A stretch of 64,000 bases of DNA from Episyrphus balteatus (lineage: Eukaryota > Arthropoda > Insecta > Diptera > Syrphidae), in contig NC_079134.1 of the NCBI RefSeq assembly GCF_945859705.1, positions 155,159,718 through 155,223,717 of the forward strand. The letters run 5' to 3'. The translations under genes and the position numbers were made by a program. Positions within the stretch are counted from its first letter, which is position 1, and every line of letters starts with the position of its first letter. Below are positions 13,153 through 23,765 of this stretch, one piece after another. Under the pieces are notes generated by a model. The model had not been told where the DNA came from and did no database searches. It saw only the letters and a list, made by a program, of their open reading frames with translations.

Positions 13153-13275
13153 ATTGCCGGACCCACTTTTTTGGCATTCTCCATCATCGTAATGTCATGT
13201 AAAATTGTTATCTCGAGTTCGATTTTGTTTACGAATCCTAAACTTGCCCTATAGTACCTATATCGCAAGTAAAAA
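12880..13275. mobile_element. Possible Helitron/DINE-like element around the CAGA array
   Basis: A conserved-looking block (about 12990-13090), the CAGA microsatellite, then a second block ending near ATCGCAAGTAAAAATTAC at 13262-13279. The order resembles non-autonomous Helitron-type elements of flies, which carry internal tetranucleotide arrays. No terminal inverted repeat is visible, as expected for Helitrons, but I could not verify TC and CTRR ends. The limits are approximate. Confidence 0.35.
13093..13152. repeat. (CAGA)15 microsatellite
   Basis: Fifteen perfect CAGA units, 60 bp. Both flanks are G+C-richer than their surroundings (CTGCAGCTCCAGATAGAGAC upstream, ATTGCCGGACCCACTTTTTT downstream). 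This block-microsatellite-block layout is that of fly DINE/Helitron-type elements. Confidence 0.95.
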
Positions 13276-14503
13276 TTACTTATAGTTTGGATGATATTAA
13301 GGTATTTTAAGTAAGGCTTAAGTCAAGTAAATCTTTCGAAGTTAACTTCAAACAAATTTTAGGATGCAACTACCGAATCCTAATGCTTTCAGAAAACAAA
13401 ATTACTGGGTCATGATATAAAGATCAGAATTTGAATGAAATTAAAAGTCGTTATTTTTTTTTCTTTCAAGACCTGAAAAGTACACATTTGAAGATAAATT
13501 CAATTTAATGAAACAAAATCTTTTTTATCCTAAACTTTAAGTAGTCTACGGAATACTTAGGTTGAAATCCAATTTCCAAAGTGAACTCTTCTATTGGTGT
13601 CTAGTTTCTCTTCACCATTATGTTTCAAAAAAATAAAATTTTTTAAAGTGTAAAACAATCTATGTAGGTTACCAAAATTGAATATGAATTCGAAAGAATA
13701 TGTTAAAACATCAACAAAATTCTCAAGTAAATAGAATTCTCGAATATCAAATAATATTGTTAGCTAAGCCAATCCCCTATTGAATAACACATCACTCAAG
13801 ACTCAACTCAATCCATAAGATTTTTTTCAATATTGTGCGAAAATTTACATCTCTCACTTTTGTTTTTTTTTTTCTTGTTTTTTTTTTTTTCGAAAAATAA
13901 ATTCCCAAAATATTTCCAATCTCACTTCCAAAATACCTGAAAAGTAAACACAACATTTTTGCTGATTGTGTTTTAATAGTATTTATTCGAAAAAAAAAAA
14001 AAATAAAACACCTCATCTATACTAGATGGAAAAAATTCTTTTTCACTTTCCTAGAAAAAAATATATAAACACAACACACCTCCACGTTCCTTCTGCATAT
14101 CATATTGAATTCAAAATCCGTAGAACAACGAGAAAAAAAAAATCCCATTCAATAAATAACCCAAGCATAACAAGAATAAATTTCCATGTGAGTTGAAATT
14201 GCTTGCTTCCGTGACATGAATACTCTCCAAAAACCTACATATTTGGTTTTGTTTTTGAATAAACTTCCCCAACGATATTGTTTCCTCCTGCTAAATATTA
14301 TTCAGATTCATCTTAACACACAGCAGAATCAAAATTTCCATCTTATTCTTCTTTAACTTCTTGTTTTGCTATGCTAATTCAACTGTTTCAATAAAAAAAA
14401 AAAGATATAAAAAAGCTTCTTTAAACAAAATTGTATCTAGATATATAAATTGTAAACTGTATCCTTGTTGTTTTTTTTTCTTCTTCTCTTTGCATTTTTC
14501 AAG

Positions 14504-14664
14504 GTGATACATCCGGACAGAGTGAACCTATTTTCAGTTCAATAGAAGAGCCCCTCCTAACCGCCATTCATGGAGGCGGCGACTCCGAACTGGATTCCAA
14601 TGAAATGGAACTAACCAGCACAATGTATTTTGGTCCTCGTATGAATGCCCAAGAAAGCATTGAG
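14504..14664 (+). CDS. Rgk: RGK gene, coding exon 3
   Basis: Acceptor CATTTTTCAAG then 161 nt; the first two bases complete the Gly codon begun in exon 2. It encodes GDTSGQSEPIFSSIEEPLLT through MNAQESIE (residues 220-273), an acidic Ser-rich stretch. The donor GAG|GTTGGT is weak, but only this donor gives phase 0 to match the next acceptor; the nearby GTATTT at 14669 would break the frame. Intron 3 is only 106 bp (14665-14770). Confidence 0.8.
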
Positions 14665-14770
14665 GTTGGTATTTTAAACACACCAGAAAACTCTTTGATT
14701 TCATACTTCATTAGGTTTTTTTCCGATAAAATAATTTTACATTTTTTTATTGTTGTTGTGTATTTTACAG

Positions 14771-16429
14771 AGTCAAGAATCCTCGCTATCAATTCAGGTC
14801 GAACCAACGTCTACAACGCCCTTGCTATCGCATAAAACCCCCCGAACGGCGCCATTATCAAGTAATTCGTCTAATCACTTCCCCTTCGACAAACCAATTT
14901 CGCCGAAGAGTGCCCGGACAACGGAAAAAAACAAATCACTATTTACATTCAAAGAGGCGGAAATTTTCTTAGAAAAACAGAGGCGGAAATCCGCTTATGA
15001 AACTGTTCAAAATACCGACGATGGTTGTCGAAGGGAAAACTCCTCACGAAGCTACAATTTAAGAAGACGAGAATCTTCGGCCAATGAGAAAGAAAAACGC
15101 CGTTCAATTCGAGAATCTTCACCGGGGAAGAATAAATCGCACAAGGAGTCTTCGAATAACCGAAATAACCGCTGTTATGATGAAGATGACATCACCTATG
15201 ACTATGACCATTCGAATGAAGACGATGTCAAGAAACAGAAGAGAGAACCGAAATTTCGCACAAAATCGGCTAGTCGCCATGCAAGCAATATGAAAACCAG
15301 TCCCAAGAGGGACCGCCGACAGATCAATTCCGCTCCAGCTGTAACGTCCAAGGAGAAGTTTTTCAGTAAACAACAACAACTTTCGCCGTCCAGCGGAACC
15401 CATCATCAACAGCAACAACAACAGCATACAAATCGCAAATACTCTTCCTCGTCATCGTCCAGCAGTGACCGGAAAGATATAACCATGTTTCCGTTCGATC
15501 GGGAGGCCCTCGATTATGAGCGGATTCAGCGAGAGTGTTTTGCAGTCGACGAAGACCCACACGACTCAAGTTCCACAACAAGTTCCACAGACAGTGAAGA
15601 TCATAATGCTTCTGTCTACGAACGGAAACCGATGTATGTGTCACCATCCAAGGTGATCTTAAATGCCTGTTCGATCAAGAGCAATGACATCTTCCAGCAA
15701 TACACTCTTCTGTCGCAACAAGAAACCTTCCATTCTTACGAACGCAAAGGTTCGAAAAGAAACCGTCCCGATGCCGTGCACCATCCCAAATACCACGATC
15801 ACCTGTCCACATCAGATGCCTTCTATCCAAAGCCACCAACAGCTAATGGCAGTGGTGACTCAGCTACCACAACCGCCAGTAGCATAACCTCACCAAAATC
15901 ACACGCCGAATTGCATCGTTTCGACCAGATCGCCTCGAAGTTCGATCAGATACCTCCGAAGGCGGCAGCGGCAAATGATCATCAATACCAAGGGTCCAAT
16001 GCCAATATCTATGGCAGCACCAATAACACCACCAACAGCACCAGCAACCTTAACAACAACAACAACCGATGTTCTTCCCCATCCAATTTGGCCAATAACG
16101 TAAGCAGTCCGAATGGATCAATGCGTGGCACACCGCCCTTACCTGATCTGCGAGTTGATTTCTTCTCGGAAGCGTCCAAATTGAATGCGAAATCATCATC
16201 ACATCATCAACTACCTGAGAAGGACCACGCACAGTTTTTACAGCAGCAACACCATCATCATCATCAACAGCAGCAGCAGCACGACATTTTGGATGAATGC
16301 CAGAGATTATCATTAAATGCTTCCGTTGCTGCTGCTACAGCCGGTAATGGTGGACCTATAAATGTGACTGCCAATCCGATGGAAGCAGCAGTTTGTACGC
16401 AACCGCGAGCTACTATAGTCGTTCAACAA
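14771..16429 (+). CDS. Rgk: RGK gene, coding exon 4 (large disordered exon)
   Basis: Acceptor TTTTACAG, then 553 codons in phase 0 to CAACAA|GTACGT. This is the largest exon (residues 274-826). It is hydrophilic and low-complexity: basic/acidic patches rich in Arg, Lys, Ser, Glu and Asp (about 326-460), a Gln run (about 486-491), a Ser run (about 498-505), an Asn-rich stretch (about 688-706), a proline-containing patch RGTPPLPDLRVDFF (about 725-738) and a mixed Gln/His run (about 764-777). No folded domain is recognised. Such extensions are known in insect RGK proteins and absent from mammalian ones. CAG/CAA and CAT/CAC mixtures keep the homopolymer runs interrupted at DNA level. Confidence 0.93.
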
Positions 16430-16977
16430 GTACGTATATAATAATTCCCTAAAAATTTTCACTAAGATACTTGAAAAATTTCCTTTTATTTACTCTCGAT
16501 TTTTTTTTTTTTTTAAAGAAAATTTCCCCTTTTTCTCAATAATCGGCATTTTCAATTTTGTTTGCGAGAAAACGGTGTGTTTTGAAAAACACAAAATCAT
16601 TTAGTATCTTTTGAATACGTGATCTAGACTGTTGTCTTCGGTTAATTTTTTGAGAAATATTCCTAAATCAGTGTTTTTGAATATAAGTTGAATTTTCGAA
16701 AATTATTTAGCAGTTCGATTCGAATTGTGAAAGTGTTTACGGTCGTTATCTGAGTTTTGAAACAAATATATAAATTGATAGTAACTCCATAGTTGAAACG
16801 TTTAATTTTTTGCTTCTGGTTAATATTTTTGATTGATAAAGTATGTGATCTGATAAAACCAAATTGTGATTAACTCTAAAATATTCAAGAGTACCTTAGA
16901 AAGTGATTTATTCAAAGTATTGAAATCAATTGAGGATTTGTAACAAACAAAAAGTTTAATAAGGAAAAATAATAAAA

Positions 16978-17031
16978 ATGGCACCTTTCTACAAGAGAAT
17001 GTGCAGGAGTTTCACCAAACAATACATTAAG
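16978..17031 (+). CDS. Rgk: Candidate alternative first exon of the RGK gene
   Basis: ATG at 16978 has a good fly start context (TAAAAATGGC) and an in-frame TAA upstream at 16960-16962. It opens 18 codons, MAPFYKRMCRSFTKQYIK, ending at AAG|GTTTGT. The phase is 0, which matches the exon 5 acceptor at 29728, so it could splice directly to PSLSLDST and make a shorter protein with a basic, Cys-containing N-terminus. The donor GTTTGT is non-optimal. The 500 bp upstream lie within intron 4 and would carry its promoter and leader. This is inferred from frame and context only; no transcript evidence is available. Confidence 0.45.
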
Positions 17032-20000
17032 GTTTGTTAAAAAATTATTTTTTTTTTGAAGGGATTCTCAATAAAATAAGTTTTGAAAATTTTCAATAAC
17101 AAAGAAGAAGTTCAAGAAATTTCCCTTCGCAATGTTAAAAAAAAACTAAGGCGAAGTAAGTTACCAATTTGTGGTGGACTTCAAAATGTTTTCTCAAGCC
17201 TTCATCTCAAAGTTTTTTGAAAGTTGATTAGTGGATTTTGTAAAAGTTACAACCCAAATAACAATATTCAACTTATTATGCCAAGAGTTCATAATTTTTT
17301 TTCTATCATCGGCAAATCTTTTTGTAAGTTTTCTAAATGTTTGTTTTGTGACGATCCCGACAGTTGGTACAGTTCGATTTTCGTAGTATTTAAAGTAATA
17401 TTCACAAAATTGTAAGACCACCAAAAAAAAATCACCCTTTTCAAAATGTTTGTATAAAAATTAATAGCTTATAAACTTTAAGGTACTTCTTATTAGATCA
17501 TATATTTTCTTCCGTCAAACTTCTATACAATTCAAAATAATACATAAAAAAAAACCTTGAATATTTTTTTGTCGAATTTTTCAACTCAGGGAAAACCCTA
17601 CAAAAATTACCTTATTTTTCTTTTTGAAAAAGTCAACAAAAAATGTTTACATGAGTATTTTCTCTAAATTTGAATAAAACTCGCAGATATAATACTCTAA
17701 AACAATCTCTAGGAACCATTTACTTTTCAAGTATGTTTATTTTTAATTATTTTGTAAATTAAATTTTTTAAAAAAATTGTATCTTCTTTAACTGGTTCCT
17801 GAAAACTTTTTCCATAATTGCACGCTTCAGAAGTTATAAGTTTTAAACTGAAAAAAATACGGGTTTTCGCGAACCAGCTTTTTGCTTAAATTTTTTTCAA
17901 AACTTGTCAAGGTTGAAGCTATTAGGATCTGAATATCTCTTGTCAGCCAGGCACTTTCATGCAACTTCACTTTTTGCATCTGTTTTTCATTGATCTTCAA
18001 CCTAAATCACAACCAATTTTTTTTTTAACTTGAAAGTTAAAAATGTTGTTCGCTAGAAGAAAATTAAAATTTAAGAAAAACGCTAGCCGTATAAGCCAGC
18101 CATTCTATGTCCCCAACCACAACCAGAACCACCTAGTTTAAGTCGAGATAGGATAATATTTTATGAGTTACTCAAAACCCTTTGCATTTCTGAATTTGCC
18201 GCAATAATAGCTCTATTTGTATTAACTCGACTTTGGTGGACTTAGTCTATGTTTTTTTTTTTTTGTAGCTAAAAAATAAGCATAGGTATGAATAGTTAAA
18301 AAATTATTTTCGAAACTACGGACTGGTTACTTTTTTCTAACTCATAAATTCTTTTGAATAACTTTGTAAAATTTTATTTGAAAATTTAAAAATAGGCGCC
18401 TGTTATTTTACTATGGTAATCTAATTGCATTTAATTTTTTGTTAGCAAAAACAATAAAACAAAATTATGAAATCAAAAAATCATACGCCAAATAATTGTA
18501 GGTAAAATATCTTTAAATATTCATTAAAAAATATAATTTCGAGAAAATTGCAAAAGAAAGAAAGGATCAAGTTTCTTTCTCTTGTGATTAGCCCGCAGTG
18601 ACTTAACACTTAACCTTCCTGTCGAAAAATGTCTTTAACTTCGCTAATTTAGAGTATCTCCACACGCAACACGGCTAACAAATATTTTTAGAAGTTCAGG
18701 GCTAATACAAAAAAAAAAAAATTTAGACCCTTTATACATTTAGAAGTTTTTTTAAAGTGACAAATTATTATCGACCTTTTTTATTAAGATAATGCATTAA
18801 ATAATTTCATTTCAATCTTACAAGACTCAAATTACACTATAGCAAAGAAGTAGATACGTTTTAAGACTTAAAGCCGTTCAGTCTTCCAGTGATATTAGGC
18901 CTTGAACCAAAAGGGAGTAGAGTTCAAAATATTTCCCATACTTATTTCCCAAAATACTACTGCATTTTTTTTTGTGGTTAGACCACTATTCCGAAAAAAA
19001 AAAGAGTTCGAAATACGTTCTTCACAGCTATATCTAGGGAAAATAATTCTTAAAAAAAATCCAGTGATTAACTGTTTTTTTCGCTTAATCTTATATTACA
19101 TACTTCGATTTAGACAATATGACGTCTCAAAGTAAACTTATACTCTTTCAAAGTTTACTTTGTATTTTTTGCAACAGCTAACTTTCATCTTTAAAACCAA
19201 GAACAAACTGAGAAAAAAACATTTAAAGAGCTTTTTCGAATTTCTTCTGTAACACAAAAAAAAAAGAACTTAACCTATTTCAGGAAAAGGGTCAATTCTC
19301 CACCCATCTCTACTCCATCTAAGAACTTAAAAAAAATACAAAATTCTTAATGTATTTTAACAAGGAAAATACCAGAAAAATTAGATTAGTATGACTTTGA
19401 AATCGATGTGTTTCAAAGAAAAGAGTTATCCTTCTAACTACATTTTTCAGTTTATTTGCAATAATTTACCTGCACCTGTAGGTATGTTAACGTATTCGTG
19501 AGAAAATATATATTTCTTTTCGGTTTCTTAATAGGTTTCACTAGAATTTATACTTTTTTTGGAAACAAAAGTAACTTTAAAAACAAGTTAGTATAACAAT
19601 TCTAAAAATTAATGCATTAAAAATGCTAGAACTCGTTGTTTCTGTTTTGTGTTGGAGTCTTTCAACTTCTAGTTTTTTTCACTTAAAATTTGTTTGTCAA
19701 TCTGTCATGTTAACATTTTCCAACACTTTCCAGTTGATTCAATTTTCAAAGCAACGATAAATCGGTTTATTTATTTCCATCAATATCTTAAGAATTAAAA
19801 ATAAAAAAATAAATTCAACTTGTTTAATAATTCTAAATAACCAATTAATTAAAAAGAAGTTTCATTTCAACATTTGTTGATTTTCTCTCCTTAATGTTGT
19901 CAAATTATATCCATCCTCACTTCCTCATTTTGTTTTTTTTTTTAACGTTAACTTCAAAGTCGCAATTCCAAGAATCATTCAATACAATATCAAGAAACTG

Positions 20001-21074
20001 AAAGTATACACATTACACATACATAAACAACTTTTTAGTAACACACCCCTATCATCATTGTGTCAACTTTTTGACAGGTCTAAAAGTCTATAAATTTAGC
20101 CTTTACGCATCATTCAATCTTTTTAAATTCGTCGACAGAACAATGTTAACAAAGTGTAAACAAAAAATAAAAACACGAGTATATTTCTTATTTTGAATTT
20201 TAACCAAAGAAAAAAACATATAAATATAAACATTTGCATACAACAAGTTTATTTATAATAGCAAACTTGAATAAAATACGAAGCGCAACGCTTTTTTAGC
20301 ATATAAAAGACTTTCAAGATTGATTTATATTTTTGTTTTTTTTTTTTTTTCACTCTGAAACTTTTTCTTTCAAAAACACAAGTTATACACACTCTTTTAG
20401 CCACAAAGTGTTAATTGATATTTTAATATTGTAGAGCTTTCTTAGAAACTATGTATGAGTTCTTTCTTTTGATTTATTTATGAATAAATGAGTACTTTGC
20501 TGACATTTTAAAAGCAGGAAGTCAATTTTTTGAAGGAAATCTTTTTTGGACAGAATAAAAAAAGTCAGGGCTTCCGAAAAAAGAACGATATGTTTTTGTG
20601 GATATTTACCAAAAACAAGTAATCCACGGAACCAAAAGCTACTTAAAAATTCATTAAAGTGACAAATCAACACAATTCTCAAGGATAAACCATGTTTGAG
20701 AGAAAATACTCAACATTTTTAAGGAATAAGCAGTTTATGAGAGAGATTCTCAACACCTGGGCCTTACAATTTGATAGAAAAATATATTTTTTTTTTGTTT
20801 TTTATTTGGCAAAGTCATGGGAGTTTATTTAAACCGTCCCTTGGCCCTGACAATGATTAATGACTTTTCAGGCTGTACGAATATTAAACAACACAAAAAA
20901 AAAACAACAAAACCATTGACAATGACCTCTAACACAATTCACAGGCCCTAATTCTAACATAAAATAGGCAACAAAATATACGCCCAGTCACACAGAGTGT
21001 AGTTGTGCTTTTTCTCACGTAGCTTCTGCCAGTTCGTCTATTTAATGATTCCTTAAATCGGTTGAAGGTAAATC

Positions 21075-21125
21075 ATCATCCATCTAGGCGGCTAGCCGGC
21101 CGGCCTGTGGGTGTGCCGGCTCCCA
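21075..21125. other. G+C-rich patch in AT-rich intron
   Basis: A run with CTAGGCGGCTAGCCGGCCGG followed by CCTGTGGGTGTGCCGGCTCC stands out from intron 4, which is otherwise roughly three-quarters A/T. It contains overlapping short palindromes (GCCGGC, GGCCGGCC). No coding frame is supported. It could be a regulatory segment or part of an unknown exon. Confidence 0.3.
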
Positions 21126-21315
21126 ATTATACAAAACACCTGCGAAATGCTAACTAATTTTGATGCTGTGCTTGATGAAAAATGAGATAAGAGGAGATTT
21201 TCACACCCTTTAAGAGCTTCCGCGTTTAATTCAATTCCTCTTATCCATTATTGTAACAAATAAGTACCTCAAAATTTGTAACAGGGTGTTCTTGTTGATA
21301 AAAATAAGAACTTTT

Positions 21316-21675
21316 GACTAAGACTAAGACTAAGACTAAGACTAAGACTAAGACTAAGACTAAGACTAAGACTAAGACTAAGACTAAGACTAAGACTAAG
21401 ACTAAGACTAAGACTAAGACTAAGACTAAGACTAAGACTAAGACTAAGACTAAGACTAAGACTAAGACTAAGACTAAGACTAAGACTAAGACTAAGACTA
21501 AGACTAAGACTAAGACTAAGACTAAGACTAAGACTAAGACTAAGACTAAGACTAAGACTAAGACTAAGACTAAGACTAAGACTAAGACTAAGACTAAGAC
21601 TAAGACTAAGACTAAGACTAAGACTAAGACTAAGACTAAGACTAAGACTAAGACTGAGACTGAGACTGAGACTAA
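21316..21675. repeat. (GACTAA)60 hexanucleotide array
   Basis: Exactly 360 bp: 56 perfect GACTAA units, three GACTGA variants (21652-21669) and a last GACTAA. The other strand reads TTAGTC. Long frames through it (21241-21846 minus, 21269-21688 minus, 21314-21865 plus) encode dipeptide repeats such as Thr-Lys, Leu-Val and Ser-Leu and are artefacts of the repeat. Confidence 0.98.
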
Positions 21676-22416
21676 GATTTTCTTCCATAAAAACAACGAA
21701 AATTCCAAAACTAGAATCGATTTAATAACTGCTTCGAAAACATTAAACAAAAAAACACCCTGTAGACAACTTAATTGTATGAAATCCGATGGCGTGGGTT
21801 CCATTCCAATTATTCCAGATACAAATCCGATTTTCTTTTTTTGCAATACTCTCGACCTTGTTTAAATAAACATTTGTGCTATTTTAGCTCCATCTTTTTA
21901 TGTCTGTACTCTATAGAAGTTCCGAAATCCATTTACATGCAATTTTTTTTTTTAATTAAACACATTTCATTCTTGTTTAAAATTCTTGTAAATTAACAAA
22001 TTGCGCATTTTTTTTTCGTTAGAATTTTATTCTTATTAAACTTTTTGCAGGGGATTTCTACAAAAGCAGGATGTTTACACAACATTCAAGTTTCAAATAA
22101 TATTCTAATGGCTCTCTTGTATAGAATAGACCAAAACACATAATATAACAATCAATTGCGATGATATTTTGGATTAAATCAAATAGAATTTACAGTAGGT
22201 ATTTGTAAATATTATTCATCATTATTATGTTGAACTATACGAGTATAATTCCTGAGCTTTTGTCTATGAGGGAATTCAAATTGTGCGATGATTGTGTTTG
22301 TTGAAAATTAAGCTTAACGTAAATACTATTGTAATATTTGGGCTGTTAAACCCACTAAATAGTCATAGTTTACCTACTCATTTATGTTATTGAAAATATA
22401 GGTAATCTAGTTATAT

Positions 22417-22437
22417 GGGGGGGGGGGGGGGGGGGGG
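22417..22437. repeat. 21-base poly-G run
   Basis: Twenty-one consecutive G residues in sequence that otherwise shows only long A and T runs. It could form G-quadruplex structure, or its length could be partly a sequencing artefact. Confidence 0.95.
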
Positions 22438-22839
22438 AAAATGTTTTGAATTTATAATGAGCTTATTGACTTATATTAGTAAATCGAGCGAGGATATTTG
22501 GTATATAGATATTTTTGCATTTGCAGATAGACATAATAGCATTTAAGTAGTTATTGTTGTTATCTAAAAAACAATTTGTAGTTATTTGAGCTTTGTTTTA
22601 AGTGATGTTATGAATATGAGTACGTTTTGGATACCTTGAGGGCTATCGAAAACAATGATATTATTAAATTTATGTAATGTTTCTTATTTGATCTTAAGTG
22701 TTTGCAAAGGAAGCTATTATGAGCTTAAGGAATTGTTATGTTTGCTGTATACTAAATCAATTAATATGAATTTAACCTTCTCAATTGAAAGTTCAATATA
22801 AAAGAGCGAAGATCGAAGCATGTATCAATTGATTTGAAC

Positions 22840-23465
22840 TTTATGTTTTACACTGTTCTTCCAGTAGTAGGTCAAATCATTTCTGTGGCATGGCATTGTT
22901 TTCAATGTTATTCACATGACCCAGCCCGATCAAGTATTCCACCTTGAATAGTTTTGTTCAGCTTCTTCGCTTGAACACAAAAGAGTCCACTGCGTTCACG
23001 GAAACCTCAAAACTGGCGGTTAGTACTTATTGGTTAGGGATTCGGCTTTTGTTAAAGCCTAATCCATTATCGAAAAACAGGAGGGTCTCTGCATTCGTAA
23101 GACAGGGTTACTGAAGGGAAATTGTCCTAGTTTAGTTATTTGCGTAACTCCGACTTTCATGGTCCTTATTATGATTTGGTAACTTTATCTTGGGGATAAG
23201 AAATAAGATAGTGTTGAGCGAACAACTGCAGAGCTTTTCTTTCAGTTTAGGAGGAATTTTATGGTCACAGAAAAAAACAACTCCATTCATCAACTGCCCG
23301 TAGAAGCAAAAAACTAAAAAAACTAATTCACTTTCGGAAACTAAGCAGAAACTTGGGGACTGTGATAAAAAGTAAAGGACTGAAGATGCTTCCCTGGTGC
23401 ACACCAACTTTGATTGGGAACTCTTCAGTAATAACTGCTGGCATCTTATATCTCTTTCCAATTAT
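22840..23465 (-). mobile_element. Degraded RTE-like non-LTR retrotransposon (RT 3' part)
   Basis: On the minus strand three separated frames carry recognisable pieces of a non-LTR reverse transcriptase: EEFPIKVGVHQGSIFSPLLF (about 23345-23435, the VGVHQGSxxSPLLF block), then KIPPKLKEKL with an NTILF tail (about 23190-23265), then a GLGHV...NAMPQK stretch (about 22875-22940) typical of the extreme C-terminus. The catalytic region between the first two blocks is deleted, and frameshifts and stops separate the pieces, so it is dead. Clade assignment to RTE rests on these motifs from memory of the family. Confidence 0.6.
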
Positions 23466-23598
23466 TACTTTGAACTGTCAAAAAAACCAACCTTCGAGAA
23501 AGTTTAATTTTTGAAGAGAAATATTAAAAAATTACAATCGAAAACCGAGAACAATAAGTGTTTTGAATGCCTTTTGGCAAACAAACAAACATTATTAT

Positions 23599-23765
23599 CC
23601 CTCTGTGGGCACACGGGTGCGAATTTGGCACGACAAAAATTAAAAAAATTACAATTTTCCAAAAAAGTGGGTGTAAATGGTGTAAATACATTTTTTTTTA
23701 TTGTAAAAACAATATTCGAGTTCTTCGGAAAATTCTACATTAATTTCATATTAGTTCATTATTGC
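23599..23765. mobile_element. Truncated piggyBac-like MITE (same family as 61736-61967)
   Basis: Begins CCCTCTGTGGGCACACGGGT and follows the 61736-61967 element through ATACATTTTTTT, the CAATATTCGA motif and ATTCTACAT. The right terminus and the TTAA duplication are missing, so this is an old, decayed copy. The frame 23511-23786 crosses it and is not a gene. Confidence 0.6.

Larger units (their letters stand above)
7808..14503 (+). other. Intron 2 (6.7 kb)
   Basis: GT-AG intron. A roughly 1-kb minisatellite lies 0.3 kb inside its 5' end (8110-9150), and a CAGA array with conserved-looking flanks lies at about 12880-13270. From 9150 to 12880 and from 13270 to 14500 I see AT-rich sequence with long A and T runs and no supported gene. 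The segment 11000-13000 repeats phrases such as GAGCCGTTTTT, also seen near 26520, which suggests an older dispersed repeat. Confidence 0.65.

Noticed and set aside
13053..13268. 71-codon minus-strand frame with CLSV repeats
   Set aside because: Translation of the CAGA microsatellite.
15119..15647. Antisense frames of about 100 codons opposite exon 4
   Set aside because: Shadows of the coding exon; low complexity and no independent signal.
21241..21865. Long dipeptide-repeat frames (Leu-Val, Ser-Leu, Thr-Lys)
   Set aside because: Produced by the GACTAA hexamer, whose length is a multiple of three; no gene evidence outside the array.
23132..23461. 109-codon minus-strand frame as an intact gene
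   Set aside because: It joins retrotransposon debris in mixed frames; the RT motif VGVHQGS lies in another frame, so it is a relic.
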